Source: Silene latifolia
Taxonomy: Eukaryota; Streptophyta; Magnoliopsida; Caryophyllales; Caryophyllaceae
Assembly (NCBI RefSeq): GCF_048544455.1
Contig: NC_133534.1
Location: 30,766,217 to 30,830,216, forward strand
Direction of reading: 5' to 3'
DNA: 64,000 nucleotides
Shown here: positions 49,079 through 58,016 of the stretch, in pieces
Layout of the letters: each line of letters begins with the position of its first letter
How positions within the stretch are numbered: position 1 is the first letter of the stretch
Translations under genes and position numbers: made by a program
Notes under the pieces: generated by a model
Told to the model about the DNA's origin: nothing
The model's input: the letters and a program-made list of their open reading frames with translations, nothing else
The model's database searches: none

Positions 49079-51372
49079 GTTTGATGTCGGATGGGTCGAT
49101 AGGGTAATGTTGTATGTGTCTTCGGTGACTTTTTCAGTTCTTATAATTGGCACACCGTCAGATGAGTTTCGACCGGAGCGTGGTCTCCGACAAGGCGACC
49201 CCTTATCCCCATATCTCTTTATTCTGTGTGCGGAGGTTTTATCAAGTTTAATGAGACGAGCGGCGAAAATAGGGTCTATTCATGGTATAAAGATCGCCCC
49301 ACAGTCGCCCACGGTCACACATTTACTTTTTGCGGATGATAGTATCTTCTTTGTTAAGGCAAAAATTGATGAAGCAAATAGGGTAAAGGCGATACTACAC
49401 GAGTATGCTGGGGCCTCGGGCCAAGTTATTAATTTTGATAAAACCACGGTCTCTTTTAGCCAGGGGACGCGTGAGCTGGACAAGGTCGGGGTTACTCAAT
49501 GTTTGGGGGTGCGAATGATCGATGGTCAGGATCGCCACTTGGGGTTGCCCACAATGGTAAGTCATTCGAGGAGTGTCGTAGCGAATATCGTGCGAGACAA
49601 ATTGGGTAAGAAATTTCAAGGATGGAAGGGACAACTGTTTTTGAAGGCGGGTCGGGAAGTGTTGATAAAGGCAGCTGCCCAATCAATCCCAACCTATGTT
49701 ATGAGTGTCTTCAAACTCCCGGACAATTTTTGAAATGAACTCCATTCTCTAGTGACTCGTTTTTGGTAGGGATCAGCTCGGGGTAAGGCGAAGATTCCAT
49801 GGATTGCTTGGTCGAAAATGTGTAAACCGAAAGGGATGGGCGGGTTAGGGTTCAGGGACTTTCACAAGTTCAATATGGCGCTCCTGAGAAAGCAAGCATG
49901 ACGTTTTTTAACCGATAAATCAAGTCTCATGGTCCGTGTTCTTGGAGGTAAATACTTTCCGAATGGAGCGTTTATGGATGTTAATCTCGGGAATAATCCG
50001 AGCTATACGTGGCATGGCACTTGGGAAGCTCGTGAGGTGATGAAGTTAGGGATAAGGAGGCCTATTGGCAACGAGTTGAACACGAAAGTTTGGACAGACC
50101 CATGGGCACCTCACACACAGTCGAGACTCGTCCTTTCTCCTAGAGGAGAGGCATCGGCTGATATGTGTGTAGCCGACTTGTGGACTGTGGATGGGAGTGC
50201 GTGGGATACGGCTAAGGTAAGCGACCTTTTTCTACCTTTTGAGCAGGAACGAATCCTTAATATACGTATTAGTAGCACGAAACCCGAGAATGCCTGGACG
50301 TGGGACTTAGAAAAGAGTGGGGAGTATTCGGTTAAGTCAGCTTATAAAGTGATGATAAGTGATGAAGTGGAGGTAGCAGGGTCGTCAACCTATGCGAGGG
50401 AGAAGGATCTTTGGAACCGTATATGGAGAGTGAAAGTATGGCCAAGGGTCAAGGTGTTTATATGGCAATTTTGCAATGATACAATTGCTACAAAAGCCAA
50501 TGTAGCCACTCGAATTCGATCCGTTGATGTTGGTTGTCTGGTGTGTTGCAGCGAGATGGAGACTAGTCTCCATCTTGTACGGGGTTGTGGGTGGGCGGGA
50601 GGGGTGTGGGATAGGTTGGGGATTGATGTAAGGCTGAGGGAGGGGTATGAGCGGGTGAGGGAGTGGGTGGAGGATGTGTGGAGGGAGTTGGAGGATAGCT
50701 TGATATATACGTTTATGTTCGGGTGTTGGGCGATGTGGGAAGCGAGGAATAGATGGGTGTTTGAAAACGAGAAGGTGGACATCATGAGGGTGGTTAAGAG
50801 AGTGGAGGGAATGAGGAGGGAGATGGAGACGGACACGAGAAACATGGAGGAAGCAGGGGTGGTTGCGGGTGGAGGTGGACAGTGGGTGAAGTCGGGGGAA
50901 GGGTTCATGAAGTTGAATGTTGACGCGGGGGTGAAGGATGGCTGGGGCATGGGTGTTGGAGTGATATGCCGAGACAGTGATGGCAAGGTGGCGTGGGGAA
51001 TGGCGGAGCATAAGAGGGGGGAGATGGAGCCAAGGTTGGCGGAGGCAGTGGCTATTTTTTGAAGGCATTAAAGAAGCAATGAGGCGCGGTCATACGAACA
51101 TCATTATCGAAAGTGATTGCAAAACAGTGATTGATGCGTTGAAGACAAAGGCGCAAGGCTATAGCGATTTTCATTTACTTTTAGATGACATTTTTTCTCT
51201 TTGTTCTGATTTTAATTCTGTTGTGTGGTCTTTTGTTAGTCGGAAATTCAATGGCGTAGCGCATGAGCTTGTCCACTTTAGTTCGTCTATCATAGGTAGG
51301 CAAGTATGGGATAGTTTGCTACCCGAACAATTTATGTCTTTGGTTACTAGTGATCTTAATGAGATGAGGTAA
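49079..51372 (+). pseudogene. LINE ORF2, 3' part: RT, zf-RVT, RNase H
   Basis: The frame resumes at FDVGWVDRVMLYVSSVTFSV, after a gap of roughly 75 residues compared with normal LINE RT. RT blocks GLRQGDPLSPYLFILCAEVL and LLFADDSIFF are intact, FADD being the catalytic pair. Stops at about 49731, 49768 and 49901 follow. From 49929 the frame is open for 377 codons with zf-RVT (LWNRIWRVKVWPRVKVFIW, CLVCCSEMETSLHLVRGC). RNase H begins KLNVDAGVKDGWGMGVGV. One frame change near 51060 splits it, and IIIESDCKTVIDAL with SRKFNGVAHELVH completes it. The protein stops at 51372, 25 bp before the A run. Confidence 0.9.
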
Positions 51373-51396
51373 ACCCGATGTTGGAGTTGTTTCCAA

Positions 51397-51409
51397 AAAA
51401 AAAAAAAAT
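51397..51409 (+). other. Poly(A) end of the LINE
   Basis: A run of 13 A following GGAGTTGTTTCC ends the LINE. The adjoining TCGTCAAATCAGACTTAG has no counterpart near the LINE's 5' end. Confidence 0.8.
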
Positions 51410-51703
51410 CGTCAAATCAGACTTAGTTGACATTCATAACTTAAAACTAAAATAAATGAATTTAAAAGTTGGTTTAAAATAAAACTGTCGATCCAAGTTG
51501 ACCGACCAAAACATGAACAAGATATGACCAAACAAAACATAAAATTGACACTAATCAAGCTGTTCGGCTCTACCCATAATCAACCAAAGTGACACATTGC
51601 CACAAATTGGCGAAACCTCATTTTCCTAAAATTAAACAGTAAACACTAGACCCGACATTAAAATCATTGTTCGGAAGTGACAAACACTGTACTCACTATT
51701 ATC

Positions 51704-52163
51704 TTAAAACAACTCATTGAAAAACTGCAAGAACTTTTCCTGATGTCGCGACCCTACAACAAGTTTGACAGAGCCGTCATGGCGGAAATGAGGTAAGATC
51801 AAGAAGTTTCTATCATCAGTGAACCCTGTGGGAGGGCCGGCATAAATTTCGTTCCCCCAACCAAAGTCAAGGCCTTGAGCGAGGAGGTTCAACGAGCATG
51901 TAACCCACATATCCGAGCTGTTTTTCGCGGTCCCAATCATGTCGCCTCGGTCCTCAAGGAACTGGTGATTACTAAGACTTTGCTCCTTTCCGAAGAAGTC
52001 AATGGTATCCCTGATGTACTCATTTGTCAATTGTTGAACCGCTTGCCGTACTTTACTACAAGCGTAGTTTAGTGGCTTTGATATAAGCTCTCGGGCTTCG
52101 CTACACGCTTTCATTGGAAGAATAACATTCCCAAAGTAGCTGCGTAATACAGATATGCGATGT
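51704..52163 (-). pseudogene. BAHD acyltransferase, C-terminal fragment
   Basis: BAHD enzymes are cytosolic plant acyltransferases that move an acyl group from CoA to an alcohol or amine. The fragment reads from ISVLRSYFGNVILPMKA through ELISKPLNYACSKVRQAV and WVTCSLNLLAQGLDFGWG to RHQEKFLQFFNELF, then stop. The structural motif DFGWG is intact, as are the YFGN and final strand regions. The N-terminal half with catalytic HxxxD is missing and stops (two TAA) lie just upstream, near 52170. It could be the last exon of a gene whose rest was displaced, or a dead fragment. The 3' end has no recognised signal, and the LINE tail lies 295 bp away. Substrate cannot be inferred. This is the only clear cellular coding sequence here. 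Confidence 0.85.
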
Positions 52164-52221
52164 TATTATGAGCTAACATTTAGTCCTTCTAATCTTAATC
52201 CTAAGTTAACTTTCTTTAATA

Positions 52222-52458
52222 CTCCCTCCATTATTTTATATATGTCATTCTCACATTTCGAGACAGTCACTTCTCTCTTCAATATCTCTCAAAATATATG
52301 AGCTAATAATATGAAATGTATACTCTTATAAAAGCAAATTTCATGACGAATCTAACGATATGATTTTTATAATTTTTTATAGAGTATTTTTTCGCAAAAA
52401 TCAAAGTTAAAGGCTTACCTCGTAAAACAAAACGTCATATATAAAATAATGGAGGGAG
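52222..52458. mobile_element. Stowaway-like MITE (237 bp)
   Basis: CTCCCTCCATTATTTTATAT at the left is mirrored by the complement of ATATAAAATAATGGAGGGAG at the right, with TA on both sides. Not the same family as the 91- or 207-bp elements judging from the interior. Confidence 0.9.
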
Positions 52459-52460
52459 TA

Positions 52461-52490
52461 CTAGGTAGTATTTCGCGCTTTGCGCGGCCT
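52461..52490 (-). mobile_element. Helitron-like 3' terminus
   Basis: The minus strand reads CCGCGCAAAGCGCG, a short GC hairpin, then AAATACTAC and CTAG followed by T. Helitron 3' ends have such a hairpin about 10 bp before CTRR and insert between A and T. No 5' TC end or Rep/Helicase coding is identifiable, so only the terminus is called. Confidence 0.5.
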
Positions 52491-52620
52491 GTTTTAATAT
52501 TTTAGGATTTTAATTGAAGAAAAATTATATAATTCATATATGACCTTCAATATTTTCTCTTATAAATAATTTTTTTTCAAATTTAATATTTTTAGGTTTA
52601 ACTTCAATCTTTTAAAATAA

Positions 52621-53008
52621 AGGGTAATTTGATAACTTATACCTTGAATAACTCACTTTTTCAAATCTTATACCTAAGATAATTTTCTTTAAAATCTTAT
52701 AGCTAAAATAACATTTTCTTCTAAACTTGATACCAAATCTTAAAAAAATCTTTAAATTAACGATTTTGCCTTTACTAATTTGATGGTTTTTAGTGGTGGT
52801 AATCGTGGATGTGTGTGTTAATAGGTGAGACAAAGGATGATAATGTTTAATTAGTAAGGGAAAGATTGTCAACTCAAGGCTTTTTTTCAGATTTGGTATC
52901 AAGTTTGGAAGTAAATGTTATTTTAGGTATAAGATTTTAAAGAAAGTTATCTTAGGTATAAGATTTGAAAAAGTGACTTATTTAAGGTATAAGTTATCAA
53001 ATTACCCT
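52621..53008. mobile_element. MITE with long inverted repeats (388 bp)
   Basis: About 120 bp at each end are inverted copies: AGGGTAATTTGATAACTTAT on the left and its complement at the right. Flanks share AAAATAA on both sides, a 7-bp or longer duplication. The superfamily is unclear; long TIRs would suit a Mutator-like origin. The following LTR element inserted inside the right-hand duplication. Confidence 0.75.
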
Positions 53009-53011
53009 AAA

Positions 53012-53016
53012 ATAAA
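53012..53016. repeat. Target-site duplication ATAAA (left)
   Basis: ATAAA precedes the 5' LTR and recurs at 59370-59374 after the 3' LTR, exactly matched. Confidence 0.9.
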
Positions 53017-53320
53017 TGATACGTGCATTTTATATAGTCTTTTTAGCCTATTTTATGCACGTATTTCTATGCTTTTATCGTAGTTTTATGCTACGAAATG
53101 CCCCGAATATGCTACTTTGTTGTATTTTGTCTTATTTGCAGGAATGAGCCATAAAGTAGCGAAATCAAGCCATTTACCGCTCGTTTTGCATGCATTTGGA
53201 GAAAGAGTAGATTTGGAGCGGGAATTATAGCTGTCTTGGGATGCGTGAAGGTGTTTCGGGAGCTAAAAGGACAAGTCAAAGTCAAATTAACGAGAATTGT
53301 AGCTGCTAAAGTCAATTATC

Positions 53321-53506
53321 ACTCGATCAAGTGCTATTCTAGTCGATCGAGTGGCTTTAGGTTGAATAATCAGTCGATCGAGCTCTAGCCTAAGTCGATC
53401 GACCAGTTTCTTTATGCCCTTACTCGATCGAACAGTTTCCTTAGTCGATCGAAATGCTTTCTTCTGTTTGAGTTTGCTCGATCGACCACTATTCCTCTCG
53501 ATCGAG
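53321..53506. promoter_or_regulatory. Phased palindrome array upstream of the LTR TATA box
   Basis: Eight TCGATCGA cores, the first with one mismatch, start at 53323, 53343, 53374, 53395, 53424, 53445, 53478 and 53498. Spacings are 20, 31, 21, 29, 21, 33 and 20 bp, alternating near two and three helical turns. The array ends about 73 bp before TATAAATA. Function is inferred. Confidence 0.65.
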
Positions 53507-53577
53507 TGTACTTTGCTACGGGTTGGGCTTTTTAGTCTAATTTTTAGTCATTAGGTTTAATCCTACCCCTAATTTCT

Positions 53578-53585
53578 TATAAATA
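53578..53585 (+). promoter_or_regulatory. Probable TATA box of the 5' LTR
   Basis: TATAAATA within TTCTTATAAATAGGAG, repeated in the other LTR at 58575. Transcription would start about 30 bp downstream. Confidence 0.65.
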
Positions 53586-54371
53586 GGAGTTAGGATGTCA
53601 TTTGTATCCATCTCTTCTTATCCGGAGACACTCTAATTCTCCCTTTTCTTTCCCTTGCTACGTTATTTGTTACTTTGTTCTCTATCTTGGGATCATTAAT
53701 CCGGTATTAATTCTTCCTCTTATTTCTTCTCTTATTTTCTTCTTTAATTATTGTCATGTTTATTGTTATTTCTTTATCTCTCGTTTCTCCTTTTATCATG
53801 AGTAGCTAATTTCCCCTAGTATGTTAGGATTAGGGAAGCCGTGGTAGCAATGCTTTAATCGTATTAAAAGATTAGACTGCGATAGGAATTGTACTAGGCA
53901 ATTTAATTGTTATCCGGTCGAATGTATGCATGCAGGAGACCCATAATCCTAGTTAACCCCGACCTAGATCGAAAGATTGGAAGGGAAGACTTGCTTAATT
54001 ACAATAGGGTATTGCAGTGAGGGCGAAAGTTAAGCTGTTTACACTCTAGGGCGGTTTAAGGACCGAAAGGTGACGACCATAGCTCTTCTTATCAATAGTC
54101 TAATCGCCTTAATATTCCCGATATAATAGATCGATAAATTGCCACGGTGGACCGACTCTTAGCATACTTCTTTCTTTTCTTGTTAATTCTTTTCCTTTGC
54201 TTTAATTTCTAGTTTAGTTGAATCAATTCAAAACCCCCTGTGACACTTTGTGGACCGAATTAAACAGATAGATAGCAACTTAGCCTCCCTGTGGAGATCG
54301 ACCCTACTTACCGCCGACACATTAGCGAGTAACTTAGGTATTTTATTTTTGGTGTAGAAACGACCGCATCA

Positions 54372-54396
54372 AATTTTGGCGCCGTTGGCGGGGAGG
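54372..54396 (+). other. Primer-binding site (Athila type)
   Basis: AATTTTGGCGCCGTTGGCGG directly follows the LTR, close to the TTTTTGGCGCCATTGCCGGG seen at 20485-20507 on the other strand. Confidence 0.9.
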
Positions 54397-54571
54397 CAAT
54401 CTATTTATTTATTTGTTTAATTTTATCTTTTTTAGCCTCGGGGATTTTTCCCTGAGGCCGTTTTAATCTTTTGTTTAGTCTTTGTTTTGATAGGCCTTAC
54501 AGGTACTACCTAGACAGTTCTAGGTGAAAGACGGTCAAAGGGAAGGCTTGAGTACCTTTGACCCATCACCG

Positions 54572-55886
54572 ATGTCCCATTATATGGAACAAAAAGCAGC
54601 GGGTGATCTACTTCGGGAGATGTGGTCTGCTTGAGCACAATGCACTGTAGTTGTGCCGCCACATCCACCCTATCAATGGCCGCCGCAACAAGATCCTCCT
54701 GATATACAAGAAAAAGAGATTGCGGAGCTGAAATCCTTACTGCAGACACTTGCATCTCAATTGCAAGATCGTGACCAAGAGAGGCAAGATCATGATAGAC
54801 GCACTTCTTCGCGACTTGGAAAGCTCGAAACTGACATTGCTCAGTTGGCAGTTGAGATACAAGAAGAAGAGGTTGCAGAACTGAGGTCTTTAATGGAGAT
54901 ACTTGCATCTCAAATACAGAATTATGATCGAGTGAGGCAAGAGAGTGATAGACGTGCGGATGCTCAAATCATTGAGTCAAGTCTAAAATTGCTCGATTAG
55001 CAAAGTGAGATGGAAGAAGAAGAGGTATACCTTCGAGAGTGGGTTCTCCCCGAGAAAACCGTGTTACCCAATGCGGAGCATGACCTCTATGACTCGGATG
55101 ACGAGTTTCTATCATATTTCACTGCCCCACACGAGGATTTACACAGATAGGGAGGAATCACTCGATCGAGTGACAATTATTGGTCGATCGAGTGATTTTC
55201 CAGAAGAACTTGCTCGATCGAGTGATACCACTGCTCGATCGAGTGGGATTCAGGAGGGAGTTGGTCGATCGAGTGACTATTCTGCTCGATCGAGTGAAAT
55301 GCGGGAAGAGATTGGTCGATCGAGTAGTTATTCTGCTCGATCGACTGAAATGGCCATTGGGAGCTTTGGTTCGTCATTTTGGTTTGATATGGATGACGAT
55401 TCTGACGATGATTACGGTGAACCTCCCCTATTCACAGCCGAGTCGGATACACTTGAAGCTGCGATCTACGGGGCAGATTCCACTGAGGAGGTTGATGAAG
55501 AAGCAGCTGAGACGGTAATTACTCCTAGCACGGAAGAGGTAATGAATTCTTTTATCTATGATTCCGACATTAAGAGTGATCAACCTGAGGTAGTAACCGG
55601 TAATTTCATTATTATTTGTAAATTGCCTCGTCTTATTCATGCTTCCTTTTTCAAAGCTATACCCCCTCATATGTGGAAGCATACATTAGCAAATTCTCAC
55701 CGTACATGTCATCTCAAAACTATTAATCTGAATCGGGACCCCCACATATTGACGATTGCTCCCGCGCTCCTTTATTTTGTGGATAAATTTAGGAGCGCCC
55801 ATAGAAATTTGTCAGACTTAAACGGTTGTTTAATTTTATTTCCTATTTCTGTATTCCACTTTTGTGCTACTTATGCTTTTGTGTAG
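54572..55886 (+). pseudogene. Broken ORF unique to the non-autonomous element
   Basis: I do not recognise this protein. The first part (54572-55150 frame) starts MSHYMEQKAAGDLLREMWSA and has two E/Q/R-rich stretches with heptad-like spacing (EIAELKSLLQTLASQLQDRD and EVAELRSLMEILASQIQNYD), probably coiled coil. It is broken by in-frame TGA at 54632, TAG at 54998 and TAG at 55148. The second part, open to 55886 in another frame, contains the repeated ARSSD/GRSSD motif made by the palindrome array. It then has an acidic stretch (DMDDDSDDDYGE) and a C-terminal half with LPRLIHASFFKAIPPHMWK. A one-base change inside the array joins the two frames. It sits where gag would be and could be a derived gag-like protein, but no gag motif is visible. 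Confidence 0.55.
55160..55346 (+). repeat. Palindrome array inside the ORF (51-bp tandem unit)
   Basis: Eight TCGATCGA cores start at 55162, 55184, 55214, 55235, 55265, 55286, 55316 and 55337. Spacings are 22, 30, 21, 30, 21, 30 and 21. Except for the first, the alternation is exact and sums to 51 bp or 17 codons, so the reading frame is preserved. Confidence 0.9.
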
Positions 55887-56150
55887 CACATGCGCAGCTA
55901 TTTGACAAAGTTCTTTGCGCGCTTTGAGCTGTTTTGATTGTGACTAATTAGAGAGGCTCGAAGAAAAAGAAGGTCGATTTGGGACTGATGAAGCTAGCGC
56001 TACCGGGAGGCAACCCGGCGATTTATTTCTGCATTTATATTTCCCTTAAGTTGTAATAAATGGTTTTATACCATAGACTATCTCAGTATGCTTGTCTTGT
56101 TAGTTTGCGGGCTGTTCTTATTGCGTTTTGCAGGAAATACGATGAGAAGT

Positions 56151-56316
56151 ACTCGATCGAGTGCTTTCTGTACTCGATCGAGCACTTGTGCTGCCAAATC
56201 CTCTCGATCGAGCTAGTATCTACTCGATCGAGTACCTGCAAAGAAAGAAAACCACTCGATCGACCTAGCTTCTTTTCGATCGAGCTGTTCTTGGACGCCC
56301 ACTCACTCGATCGACC
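56151..56316. repeat. Third palindrome array (3' UTR)
   Basis: Seven TCGATCGA cores start at 56153, 56174, 56204, 56224, 56256, 56276 and 56307. Spacings are 21, 30, 20, 32, 20 and 31, again alternating. Confidence 0.85.
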
Positions 56317-57239
56317 ACTGTTGGACGGATATCGAGTGTTATTGACTGGATTAGCTTCCGAGACGGTTTTCCGGGCCCTTAGCAACCTCCCATTTCATGG
56401 TCGGTTTGGGGAGGTCCCCTTATTCGCGCATTTTGTGAGTTTTCCGCTTTTACTCTCTTTCTCCTTCAGTTTGCATTTCCTTTCCATGTTTTGGTACAAT
56501 GAGGGCATTGTACGGTTTGGTTTGGGGAGGTTATGCATCCATATCTGTGTCTGCATATTGTTTTTATTGCATTTCAGTTATCACGTTTAATTTATGTTTG
56601 CATTGTTGTTTATTCTTGTTAAAAATTCAAAATTCAATAAAAATTTGAAAAATTGTTGAAAATTTCAAAAAACAATTTCACGTTTATTTTTAGCATATAG
56701 GTTGAGTCGGAACGGTAGATTTCAATGATGAAATTGCACTATATCTGTCTTTTTGCTTAAGCCTTGCAATAAACTGTTATCTTTTAGCTTTGTCTTTTGC
56801 ATGTCTACGAGTTAATGTTTAATTTAGTTGAACGAATAGACTTGACCTGAAATTTTGGCAACCTACTTATAATTTCTAAGATTTAGAGCCTTATAAACTG
56901 GTGTCATTTATGACCAGTTTCATGTAGGATTGTGAGTAGTTACTCCTTGCATAACATGTATCATTAATTTGCACATATATGAAATTCAATTGCTTTTTAC
57001 CGTCGTACATTCGGGTTAGTGGTTGGTGTCACATGCAGGGAGGTGCTTACAATTTCCCTTTCTTTCATTTTTACCCATTTAACTCCACATTAGCCAAATT
57101 TGCCAGTTGACCTTTAGCTACATCCAAATTTAGCCTGCCTTGTCAAGCTAGTTTAGATTGTTGTTTTGCGGTATATATTTCATTGTATCAAATGTTGGCG
57201 CATATTCTGTTGATTCGGAGTTGGTATTTTATGAAGGGA

Positions 57240-57372
57240 AGGAGGATGATGAAAAAAAAAAACGTGAAAAAGAAAGAAAAAAGAATCGAAAAAAAAAGAA
57301 AGAAAGAAAAATGATGTGAAAAGAAGAAACCAAAAAAAAAAAATAGAAATAGAAAAAAGAAAAAAAAAGATG
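57240..57372 (+). repeat. A/G-rich tract
   Basis: Runs of A broken by G, about 645 bp before the 3' LTR. Same type and distance as in the elements at 34372-34560 and 18424-18520. Confidence 0.85.
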
Positions 57373-57997
57373 TTGTCTGGTTGACGGTTTCTGCTCCTAT
57401 GTTCTATCTTACATCATTTGAGGAGTATGTTCAGTTTGGTTTGGTGAGATTTTATGCCAATTGAAGGGCATGTGCTTAGATTCATAATTGAGTTGAGAAT
57501 TGGATGTTGTCATATGGTTCTGTTTAGGTACTAGCTTGATCACCTATACCTCCACATTCCCATAATTGTTTTGCCTTTTCTTACCCATTGCCTCACTTTA
57601 CCATATTTTTGTAAGCCCTCGGCTGTGACGGGACCTTGTTTGGTTGGAATGTGTGTACGGTAGTTAGAATTGTCCGTCATATTAGTTGCATGCATGTTTA
57701 TGTGGGTCGTAGTTTAGGTGAGCGACTATATTTCTTTCTCTCTCTTACATATTTATGCTTGCCCTTTGCTTCATGAGAGAAAGAGTGACCCGTGAGAGTC
57801 CATCATTAAAGGTCTTGCAAGGTCGACGGTTCAGCTTTATTTATAAACATCTTACAACTCGTTTGCATTTGACTGTTTAGCTATAAGTTTTAGTTTGCTT
57901 GCATTAAATTGGCTTAAGCGGGCATTTGTAGCTAGCTCTGAGTTATTTTTTCCGTTCCATTAGTGTATAGTTTTGAGTTTACTCGGGGACGAGTAAA

Positions 57998-58016
57998 GGT
58001 TTGGTTTGGGGAGATT
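57998..58016 (+). other. Polypurine tract of the non-autonomous element
   Basis: GGTTTGGTTTGGGGAGATT lies directly before TGATACGTGC, preceded by CTCGGGGACGAGTAAA. Confidence 0.9.

Larger units (their letters stand above)
35640..51409 (+). mobile_element. LINE retrotransposon split by a 10.6-kb nest
   Basis: A near full-length plant LINE. It has ORF1 (35805-36854 region), an ORF2 5' part (36901-38474), the nest 38465-49077, an ORF2 3' part (49079-51372) and an A run at 51397-51409. The 5' start is approximate, judged from CTCTCTAGGGTTTC. No target duplication was found around the A tail. ORF2 is degraded by several stops and a frameshift and lacks about 75 residues of RT at the nest, so it is dead. 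Confidence 0.9.
53017..54371 (+). mobile_element. 5' LTR of the non-autonomous element
   Basis: TGATACGTGCATTTTATATA to AAACGACCGCATCA. It contains a palindrome array (53321-53506) and a TATAAATA box at 53578. Confidence 0.95.
55887..58016 (+). mobile_element. 3' UTR of the non-autonomous element
   Basis: No long reading frame beyond a 176-codon one (56060-56590) that spans the third palindrome array and lacks any family pattern. The region carries several GGTTTGG(TTTGG)GGAG motifs (56402, 56516, 57435, 58000), an A/G-rich tract (57240-57372) and the final polypurine tract. The stretch from about 56500 matches the element at 33693-35515 reversed. Confidence 0.7.

Noticed and set aside
50385..51068. 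Minus-strand frames of 227 and 198 codons
   Set aside because: Antisense of LINE ORF2, whose plus-strand frame has clear zf-RVT and RNase H motifs.
53321..53506. CRISPR array, because short repeats alternate with unique spacers
   Set aside because: Repeats are 8-12 bp palindromes inside LTRs of a plant retrotransposon, spacers are only 8-25 bp and no cas gene exists.
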